Of a stretch of 51,341 bases of DNA, positions 27,563-34,075 are shown in pieces. Under the pieces are notes generated by a model. It was not told where the DNA came from, searched no databases, and was given only the letters and a program-made list of their open reading frames with translations. Origin of the DNA: Alphaproteobacteria bacterium (GTDB lineage: Bacteria > Pseudomonadota > Alphaproteobacteria > Sphingomonadales > Kordiimonadaceae); the NCBI GenBank assembly GCA_013372975.1, contig JABXIS010000076.1, positions 1 to 51,341 of the forward strand, written 5' to 3'. Numbering within the stretch: position 1 is the first letter of the stretch; every line of letters starts with the position of its first letter. Both the position numbers and the translations under genes were made by a program.

Positions 27563-27907
27563 CTAGAGAATATCAACCACACCTTCCGGTGGGCGGCCGA
27601 TCTTGGCCTTGCCAGCGTTAAACACAATCGGGCGTTCGATCAGTTTAGGCGTGGCATGCATGGCTTTGATAAGCGCATCACCTTCCAAATCGGCACAGCC
27701 ACCTTCTTTATATTCCGCTTCCCCTTTGCGCATCAGCGCGCGCGGGTCATCCATGCCAAGCTTGGAGAGTGCGTCTTTGATTTCCGCTTCACTTGGTGCG
27801 TCTTCCAGATACAGGCGCACGGTGGGGGCGAGGCCCTTTTCCTCGAGGATCGCCAGTGTTTGGCGGGATTTGCTGCAGCGCGGGTTATGCCAGATTGTAA
27901 GGTCCAT
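27563..27907 (-). CDS. arsC: Arsenate reductase ArsC family (glutaredoxin-coupled)
   Basis: This 114-aa thioredoxin-fold protein has the catalytic loop HNPRCSKSRQTL (Cys11) and the conserved Arg of LIERPIVF plus KIGRPPE near the C-terminus, as in ArsC proteins that reduce arsenate using glutathione and glutaredoxin. No arsR, arsB or other ars gene is nearby, so it may be a general ArsC-family reductase rather than part of an arsenic island. ATG 27907 was chosen for its GGGGAG site five bases upstream; the longer frame to 27973 has no site. Confidence 0.9.
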   Translation of the reverse strand: MDLTIWHNPRCSKSRQTLAILEEKGLAPTVRLYLEDAPSEAEIKDALSKLGMDDPRALMRKGEAEYKEGGCADLEGDALIKAMHATPKLIERPIVFNAGKAKIGRPPEGVVDIL

Positions 27908-27991
27908 GATTGCTCCCCTTAATTTCAGAAATTGCTTTTCTGAGGGTTTAGCGGGGAAGAAACGATGGGGCAAGCCAAAGGATCAGAAGAT

Positions 27992-28065
27992 TGGAGCGGG
28001 CGAAGGGAATCGAACCCTCGTCTTAAGCTTGGGAAGCTTCTGCTCTACCATTGAGCTACGCCCGC
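27992..28065 (-). tRNA. tRNA-Gly (anticodon CCC)
   Basis: Read on the minus strand, the 5' acceptor GCGGGCG pairs with CGCCCGC, the D arm is GCTC...GAGC and the T arm is GAGGG-TTCGATT-CCCTT. The anticodon loop is TTCCCAA, giving CCC, which reads GGG. The 27-43 pair of the anticodon stem is a G-A mismatch. The 3' end TCCA is encoded. No other RNA gene adjoins it. Confidence 0.95.
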
Positions 28066-28241
28066 ATGCACCAAGGCTGGTCGCCTCACCATTAACGACA
28101 GCGCCTCCCAAAAGCAAGCGAATGATAGCGGCCAATGTCTATTCCCCCGAAACGCCCGAACCTGCATAGAAACCGCTTTGTCGCTGAGGGGGTGGCGCGC
28201 GCCCAACTGCCACGGTAAAAGGCGTCATTCAGGGATAATAG

Positions 28242-29384
28242 ATGGGGAATAAGATGAAAAACCTGCTTGCTGGGCTGTTGGGCGCCCTTATGTTTGCCTA
28301 CGCGAGTGTGAAGGCCGTGCCCGCGGCGACCTTGCCTGTACATAAAATATCAGACCATTTTTATGTGATCGAAGCCCGCGAGGATGACGGCAGCAACGTG
28401 GGCGTACTGGTATCAGGCACCGGTGTGCTTCTGATCGATACCATGCTGCCGGACGCCAAAGACATGCTTCTGGCCACCCTTGCCACCATCACCGACAAAC
28501 CCGTGACCCATGTGATAAGCACCCATGGTGACGGCGATCACACGGGCGCAAACACACATTTTCAGAACCTGGGCGCCGAGATTATCCTGCAGGCCAACGT
28601 GGCCTACTCGAACGTGCTCTATACCCGCACTTATGAGGACACGCTAACCCTGACCTTCGGCGGCCAAACGGTGATGCTCTATGGCTTCAAAAGCCACAGC
28701 TTTGAAGACACACTCATTCATCTGCCCCAAGACAATGTGATCTTCACAGGCGACGCCTATAACGAGGGCTGGCACCCCAGTTTCTACAGTGGCGGATATG
28801 AAGGGCAGAGCGCAGTTTATGACAAGACCGAGGCGCTGGCCGACCCAAAAACCCTGATCGTGCCAGGCCACGGCAAACTTTCCCGCATTGAAGATGTAAT
28901 CCACCAGCGCACCCTGCTGGACGACTGGATAAACCATATCAAAGCCCTCAAGGATGCGGGCCAAAGCTATGAAGCCATGGCAGAGGACCCGCAAACCATC
29001 GCCTTCTGGAACGACTTTACCCGCAGCGCAGACAATCCGCGGGGGCGCGAAATGTTTGTCCGGCGGACGCTGGCAACCGAATTGATGGACATGGTATCCC
29101 TGTCCCACGATCAGCTCTCGGCTTTAGAAGGCCGCTATCTTTATACTGACGGCGTGCGTGTGGAAATTGCCCTTGAAGATGGCAAACTATTCGCCCGTAA
29201 CAAAGGAGACTTCTTTTCGGAACTACAACCTCTGTCACCCTCTATTTTCCATCTGCGCGGGTGGGTAGGAGGCCAGCGATTCATTTTTGACACGGGAAAA
29301 GACGGAAAAACAATGGGCCTGACATTCGTTGGAACAAGCAACAACTACAAAGCTCGGCGACTGAAAAACGACAGCCCGCATTAA
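28242..29384 (+). CDS. Secreted MBL-fold protein with C-terminal lipocalin-like domain
   Basis: This 380-aa protein starts with a signal peptide (KNLLAGLLGALMFAYASVKA). The MBL-fold metal motif reads STHGDGDHTGAN: His95 and His100 are present, but the second His of the usual HxHxDH is Asp97. Later motifs are GFKSHSFEDTL, IFTGDAYNEGW and IVPGHGKL. Residues about 305-378 form a beta-rich tail (LEGRYLYTDGVRVEIALED...) like those attached to serine beta-lactamase-type proteins. The altered motif could shift metal choice or weaken catalysis. Starts at 28242 and 28254 both have purine-rich sites; the second gives a typical MKN signal peptide. Confidence 0.82.
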   Translation: MGNKMKNLLAGLLGALMFAYASVKAVPAATLPVHKISDHFYVIEAREDDGSNVGVLVSGTGVLLIDTMLPDAKDMLLATLATITDKPVTHVISTHGDGDHTGANTHFQNLGAEIILQANVAYSNVLYTRTYEDTLTLTFGGQTVMLYGFKSHSFEDTLIHLPQDNVIFTGDAYNEGWHPSFYSGGYEGQSAVYDKTEALADPKTLIVPGHGKLSRIEDVIHQRTLLDDWINHIKALKDAGQSYEAMAEDPQTIAFWNDFTRSADNPRGREMFVRRTLATELMDMVSLSHDQLSALEGRYLYTDGVRVEIALEDGKLFARNKGDFFSELQPLSPSIFHLRGWVGGQRFIFDTGKDGKTMGLTFVGTSNNYKARRLKNDSPH

Positions 29385-29434
29385 CGATAGCTTCTCCGAA
29401 CGGCAAGAAATGATAGACTGCGCGCCAAAGCTTT

Positions 29435-29483
29435 GTCTTGACGTGGCGGAAGGTCCCGGCGCATCAAGACGCAGGCATAGTGT
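29435..29483 (+). promoter_or_regulatory. Possible structured leader upstream of metZ
   Basis: Two hairpins lie in the 140 bases before metZ. The first is GTCTTGA (29435-29441) pairing with TCAAGAC (29464-29470) around a GC-rich 22-base loop. The second is a short GCATA / TATGC hairpin at about 29474-29486. They do not match the SAM-II, SAM-V or SAM/SAH consensus that I know. The region could be a leader or an operator. Confidence 0.35.
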
Positions 29484-29525
29484 ATGCAAATGACAACCCC
29501 CTGAAGAGTGTGCAGGAGACAGACC

Positions 29526-30734
29526 ATGAAGAACCGCACCGGTACAGACCGCAGCATCACATCAAAATGGGCTCGCCAGACCCAGATGGTGCGCGCGGGG
29601 TCCATGCGCTCGGAGCTGGGGGAAATGTCAGAGGCCATGTTCCTGACGTCCGCTTTCACCTATGAAACCGCCGAAGTGGCCGAAGCACGCTTTGATGGCC
29701 GCGAAGAAGGCTTTACCTATTCGCGCCAGACAAACCCGACCGTTGCCATGTTCGAAGCACGCATGGCGCTGATGGAAGGCGCCGAGGTGGGCCGTGCCAC
29801 AGGTACTGGCATGGCCGCGATGACTGCCGCCTTGATGGCCAGCCTGAAGGCAGGTGATCATGTGCTGGCGGCGCGCGCGCTATTTGGCTCTTGCCGCTGG
29901 CTGCTGGACACCTACCTGCCGCGCCTTGGCATCGAAACCACAGTGGTAGACGGCACGGATATTTCGGCATGGAAGGCGAACATTCGCCCCAACACCAAAA
30001 TCCTGTTCACTGAAACACCTGCGAACCCGACGCTTGAGATCGTGGATATCCGCGCACTGGCAGATCTGGCCCACGAAAATGGCGCGCTTCTGGTGGTGGA
30101 TAATGTGTTTGCCACGCCGGTGCTGCAGCGCCCGATGGAGCTGGGCGCCGATATTGTGGCCTATTCCACCACAAAACATATCGACGGGCAGGGCCGCTGC
30201 CTGGGCGGGATCGTGCTGTGCAGCCAGGAATTTGATGACGAGCATCTCTATGCCTATTACCGGCACACAGGGTGCGCCATGTCGCCCTTCAATGCATGGG
30301 TGAACCTGAAGGGGCTTGAAACCCTGGGCCTCAGAGTGAACGGCATGTGCGATAACGCCGAGAAGGTCGCCGCTGCCGTGGCCACACGTGTGACAGATAC
30401 CCGGCACCCGAACCTGCCAACCTTCACTCAGAAAAACCTTGCCTTCTCGCAGATGGATCGGGGCGGTACCATGGTGGTGTTCGAGCTTCCGGGCGGGCGG
30501 GATCAGGCCTTTACCTTTATGAACAGCCTCGAGATTGCGGATATTTCCAACAACCTGGGGGACAGCCGTTCGATCGCCACGCACCCTTGGTCCACCACCC
30601 ATAAGGCACTGGCGGAAGAAGACAGGCTTGAGCTGGGCATCACGCCGGGGCTTATTCGTTTCTCCGTAGGGCTTGAGGATGCAGACGATCTGGTTCAGGA
30701 TGTGATGCAGGCGCTGGATAAGGCTGGCGTGTAA
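29526..30734 (+). CDS. metZ: O-succinylhomoserine sulfhydrylase
   Basis: MetZ makes homocysteine directly from O-succinylhomoserine and sulfide in methionine synthesis, using PLP. The 402-aa protein is in the Cys/Met-metabolism PLP family: YSRQTNPTVAMFE, GTGMAAMTAAL, DNVFATPVLQRP, and the PLP-lysine motif YSTTKHIDGQGR (Lys217). The DGQGR context is typical of MetZ rather than MetB or cystathionine lyase. I chose ATG 29526 because AGGAGA lies six bases upstream. apaG follows by 23 bases, the common alphaproteobacterial pairing. Confidence 0.93.
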   Translation: MKNRTGTDRSITSKWARQTQMVRAGSMRSELGEMSEAMFLTSAFTYETAEVAEARFDGREEGFTYSRQTNPTVAMFEARMALMEGAEVGRATGTGMAAMTAALMASLKAGDHVLAARALFGSCRWLLDTYLPRLGIETTVVDGTDISAWKANIRPNTKILFTETPANPTLEIVDIRALADLAHENGALLVVDNVFATPVLQRPMELGADIVAYSTTKHIDGQGRCLGGIVLCSQEFDDEHLYAYYRHTGCAMSPFNAWVNLKGLETLGLRVNGMCDNAEKVAAAVATRVTDTRHPNLPTFTQKNLAFSQMDRGGTMVVFELPGGRDQAFTFMNSLEIADISNNLGDSRSIATHPWSTTHKALAEEDRLELGITPGLIRFSVGLEDADDLVQDVMQALDKAGV

Positions 30735-30757
30735 TCATCCACGTGCACGGAGTACCC

Positions 30758-31189
30758 ATGGACCATCAGGAAGACGATCTCATCGACGGCGTTCTCACTT
30801 TTGAGGCAGAGACAGCTGGTGTCCATGTGGCGGTGCAAAGCTATTATCTGAACGAACAATCAGAGCCTGAAGACGGCCAGTTTGTTTGGGCCTACAGGAT
30901 CAAGATCACCAACAATGGTGCAGTGCCGGTGAAACTTCTCAACCGGCACTGGATCATCACTGATGGTATCGGCGGCGTGCATGAGGTGCAGGGCGAAGGC
31001 GTTGTCGGCGAACAACCCCTTATTGAACCCGGCCACCATTTTATCTACACAAGCGGCACACCGCTTGGCACTTCTTCGGGCTTTATGCGCGGCAGTTACG
31101 AGATGCGCCGCGCCGACGGCGGCACCTTTGATGTTGAAATTCCGGCCTTTTCGCTGGATAGTCCTCATACGTCCCTTCATATCAACTAG
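30758..31189 (+). CDS. apaG: ApaG (Co2+/Mg2+ efflux-associated) protein
   Basis: ApaG is a small fibronectin-III-like beta-sandwich protein linked genetically to Co2+ resistance and Mg2+ efflux in enterics; the mechanism is unclear. The 143-aa sequence shows VAVQSYYLNEQSEPEDGQFVWAYRIKITNNG, then LLNRHWIITDG, VQGEGVVGEQPLIEPG and GTSSGFMRGSYEM, all family signatures. ATG 30758 has GGAG five bases upstream; a GTG five codons earlier lacks a site. It probably shares the metZ transcript. Confidence 0.94.
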   Translation: MDHQEDDLIDGVLTFEAETAGVHVAVQSYYLNEQSEPEDGQFVWAYRIKITNNGAVPVKLLNRHWIITDGIGGVHEVQGEGVVGEQPLIEPGHHFIYTSGTPLGTSSGFMRGSYEMRRADGGTFDVEIPAFSLDSPHTSLHIN

Positions 31190-31240
31190 GATACAACGGG
31201 GGGCGCCGTTTCAATTGGGGGCCGTACCGGAAATCCTGTC

Positions 31241-32689
31241 GTGATCGACCTAAGACCCGTTCTCTATACGCTTGGTGCGCTGATCCTGTTGCTGGCCGGT
31301 GGCATGATCCTGCCCGCGCTCACGGATCTGGCCGTGGGCAACCCGGATTGGCAAACATTCACGATTGCGCTGTTCCTGACCGCCATGATCGGCGGCATGC
31401 TGATCCTGTCCACCCGCGATACGGGGGATGCGCTGAACCTCAGGCAGGCCTTCCTCGTGACCACGCTGGCATGGGCTGTGCTGCCGGCTTTCGCCGCTTT
31501 GCCGATGGCATTCTCGGAGCTGGACCTCAGCTTCACTGATGCCTATTTCGAGGCCATGAGCGGGCTCACGACCACGGGCTCCACTGTAATTTCGGGCCTT
31601 GATCATGCGCCGCCCGGCATCCTCCTGTGGCGGGCGCTCCTTCAGTGGTTTGGTGGCATCGGGATTGTGGTGATGGCGGTTGCCGTGCTGCCCATGCTGC
31701 AGGTGGGTGGTATGCAGGTTTTCAAGGTGGAAAGTTTTGAAACGGTTGAAAAGATTTTGCCGCGCGCCGCGCAGATTTCGGTGGCCATGAGCGGGCTTTA
31801 TGTCGCCTTCACAGCACTGTGCATGTTTCTCTATATCCTCGCAGGCATGACCCCGTTTGAAGCGCTCACGCACGCCATGACAGCGATTTCAACGGGGGGC
31901 TTTTCGACATCAGATTCGTCCATCGGCTATTTCGACAGTTATGCAATCGATATGATCACGCTTGTATTCATGATCATAGGCTCCATGCCATTCCTCTTGT
32001 TCCTGCAAGTGCTGCGCGGGCGCCCCATCGCCCTGTGGCGGGATGAACAAACTCGCGGTTTTCTCGTTCTTGTTGCTTTTCTTTGCGCGCTTGTCACCAT
32101 TTGGCTGGTGATCTGGAAAGATTTCACGGTTGCGGAAGCCTGGCGTTACGGCAGTTTCAATATCATCTCTGTGCTTACAGGTACCGGCTATGCCTCCACT
32201 GACTATGGCCAGTGGGGGGCTTTCTCCGTCACCCTGTTTTTCTTTGTGATGTTCATTGGCGGCTGCGCCGGGTCCACCAGCTGCGGTATCAAAGTGTTCC
32301 GCTTTCAGGTGCTGCTGAAATCCATGCGCAGCTGGATCGAACATACGTTGCAGCCAAACGGTGTTTTTGTCGCGCGGTATAATGGCCGGCCAATTCCAGA
32401 CGATGTGCGCAGCTCGGTTATGACATTCCTGATGTTTTTCATGGGCATTTTCATCGTTCTGTCAATCGGGGTGGCCTCAACCGGTGAGGATTGGACCACA
32501 TCGCTGTCATCCGTGGGCACCGCGATGGCCAATGTTGGCCCCGGTGTTGGTGACGTTGTGGGGCCCTCGGGCAATTTCCAAAGCCTGTCAGACACAGCAA
32601 AATGGCTCCTGTCCGCTGGCATGCTGATCGGGCGGCTGGAGGTTTTCTCGGTGCTCGTGTTGTTTTCACCCACATTCTGGCGCGCCTGA
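31241..32689 (+). CDS. TrkH/KtrB-family potassium uptake protein
   Basis: This 482-aa inner-membrane protein has the fourfold M1-P-M2 repeat of the Trk/Ktr/HKT family. Its four selectivity-filter loops can be read as LTTTGSTVI, AISTGGFST, LTGTGYAST and MANVGPGVG. It would take up K+ together with a cytosolic TrkA-type NAD-binding subunit, which is not encoded in this window. The start is GTG with only a weak upstream GGA. It lies 51 bases after apaG. Confidence 0.93.
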   Translation: MIDLRPVLYTLGALILLLAGGMILPALTDLAVGNPDWQTFTIALFLTAMIGGMLILSTRDTGDALNLRQAFLVTTLAWAVLPAFAALPMAFSELDLSFTDAYFEAMSGLTTTGSTVISGLDHAPPGILLWRALLQWFGGIGIVVMAVAVLPMLQVGGMQVFKVESFETVEKILPRAAQISVAMSGLYVAFTALCMFLYILAGMTPFEALTHAMTAISTGGFSTSDSSIGYFDSYAIDMITLVFMIIGSMPFLLFLQVLRGRPIALWRDEQTRGFLVLVAFLCALVTIWLVIWKDFTVAEAWRYGSFNIISVLTGTGYASTDYGQWGAFSVTLFFFVMFIGGCAGSTSCGIKVFRFQVLLKSMRSWIEHTLQPNGVFVARYNGRPIPDDVRSSVMTFLMFFMGIFIVLSIGVASTGEDWTTSLSSVGTAMANVGPGVGDVVGPSGNFQSLSDTAKWLLSAGMLIGRLEVFSVLVLFSPTFWRA

Positions 32690-32735
32690 GTATCCGTTCG
32701 GGCTGTGTTCAGCTTTGCCCTGCTAGGTTGGTTCC

Positions 32736-33524
32736 ATGGTCCGCATGATGCTTTTTCTGCTTCTTGTATTCAGCCTGCCGGCGCGGGCCGATCTTGCTGG
32801 CGCGCGGGAAGCCTACAGGACAGGCGATTATGAGGGGGCGCTAAAGTCTTATCTTGATGCGGGCCCGTCGGCGGAAGCGCGGTTTGGTGCCTGCCAGACA
32901 CTCCTGGTGATCGGTGGTTTTTTCCGAGAAGGCGATGCTGCCGCGAGGGCCCTTCACGGCGCACTTGATCATTGCGCCGCAGCGATCAAGTCCGATCCAC
33001 AGATGATCGACGCCCACATCAGCTATGCTATCGGGTTAGGGCTGGAGGGCAAACGCCTGAGAAAGCCCTCTCTCGCCAAACAATGTCGTTCGCTCCTTGA
33101 AGAGCATTTAGTTGTCTGGGATGACTATCCAGAGCTGAATGCCGCCCTCGGTGGTTGGCATACGCAAGTGGCTGAGGCTGGCTTCCTGGCGCGACTGTTC
33201 TTGGGTGGGCGAAGGTCGAAAGCGCGGCATTATCTGGAAAAGGCTGTAGCTTTGGCTCCGAACAACATTGCCGTCAGGCTTGAATATATCAAATTCCTGG
33301 CTCTTGGGAAAAAACGCGAGCGGCACCAAGCGTTGGAGGCTTTCACGGTGTTTGCCTCCCTCTCTCCCCAAGATGCTGCCGAAGCGCTCCTGAAAGAACG
33401 AGCGCAAGGTCTCAGGCAGGCATTGGAGGCAAACGATAAAAAGGCCATAGAAACAGCCGTAGGAGCCGTTTCGGCCTTTACAGGCATCGAGCATTGGCGT
33501 GCCCTTCCAGCCTATCAGGACTGA
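32736..33524 (+). CDS. Secreted TPR-like protein
   Basis: This 262-aa protein has a short signal peptide (MVRMMLFLLLVFSLPARA). Helical repeats follow, the first reading LAGAREAYRTGDYEGALKSYLDAG and a later one ARHYLEKAVALAPNNIAVRLEY, which are tetratricopeptide-like. It is probably a periplasmic scaffold. No family name can be given with confidence. It follows the TrkH-type gene by 46 bases and may be co-transcribed. Confidence 0.7.
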   Translation: MVRMMLFLLLVFSLPARADLAGAREAYRTGDYEGALKSYLDAGPSAEARFGACQTLLVIGGFFREGDAAARALHGALDHCAAAIKSDPQMIDAHISYAIGLGLEGKRLRKPSLAKQCRSLLEEHLVVWDDYPELNAALGGWHTQVAEAGFLARLFLGGRRSKARHYLEKAVALAPNNIAVRLEYIKFLALGKKRERHQALEAFTVFASLSPQDAAEALLKERAQGLRQALEANDKKAIETAVGAVSAFTGIEHWRALPAYQD

Positions 33525-33541
33525 CAAAAAATCCGGCCCAC

Positions 33542-33565
33542 AAAAAAGGGCGCCCAAAGGCACCC
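33542..33565 (-). terminator. Terminator of the terB-like gene
   Basis: On the minus strand GGGTGCC pairs with GGCGCCC (one G-T pair, loop TTTG) and is followed directly by TTTTTT. It lies 32 bases past the stop at 33597. A second small hairpin, CATCAGC-CAC-GCTGATG, lies at 33569-33585. Confidence 0.78.
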
Positions 33566-33596
33566 CTGCATCAGCCACGCTGATGATTGTGTTCTG

Positions 33597-34010
33597 TCAG
33601 GAAAATGTTTTCTGCCGTGCGGCCACACCCCGTTCGATCGCTGCTGCGGTCAGGCGATCGATATCGAAATAGTGGCGGAACATCTCCAAGAGGCGCAATT
33701 CTTCCTGGCTCAATGATCCATCGGACGCCGCAATTTCACAGGCAAGGCCATATACCAGATCGATATGGCTATCCGGCACGGCTTCATCGATCAGCCCCAG
33801 AACGGCATCAAGGCCCTCTTCGCTTTGCAGCAACTCGATACAAGTGTTTGTATCGGTGCGCAGGCGCTCGATATTATAGTTACGGAATGCAGGCAGGTAG
33901 CCGATCACGCCAGTCATGCGGTTCAGTTCGCTATCCGTCATTTCATCGTCAGATGCGGACACTGTCACCATAATATAGACAAGCGCGGTTTCTGGGCTAA
34001 TGGTCGACAT
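33597..34010 (-). CDS. TerB-family protein
   Basis: This 137-aa, all-helical, acidic protein matches the tellurite-resistance TerB fold: VYIMVTVSASDDEMTDSELNRMTGVIGY and VYGLACEIAASDGSLSQEELRLLEMF, with Asp-rich sites that bind metal in TerB. Stand-alone TerB proteins are widespread and usually not tellurite-specific. A good site, GAGAGGAG, lies six bases upstream of the ATG. It is on the same strand as the helicase gene upstream, 65 bases apart. Confidence 0.88.
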   Translation of the reverse strand: MSTISPETALVYIMVTVSASDDEMTDSELNRMTGVIGYLPAFRNYNIERLRTDTNTCIELLQSEEGLDAVLGLIDEAVPDSHIDLVYGLACEIAASDGSLSQEELRLLEMFRHYFDIDRLTAAAIERGVAARQKTFS

Positions 34011-34075
34011 AAAATACTCCTCTCAGTTGCCCGGAAGACTACCCCAGCGCCCGAACATCACACAAGGAAAATGCT

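Noticed and set aside
29385..29525. SAM-II, SAM-V or SAM/SAH riboswitch upstream of metZ
   Set aside because: None of the conserved core segments of these families is seen; only simple hairpins remain.
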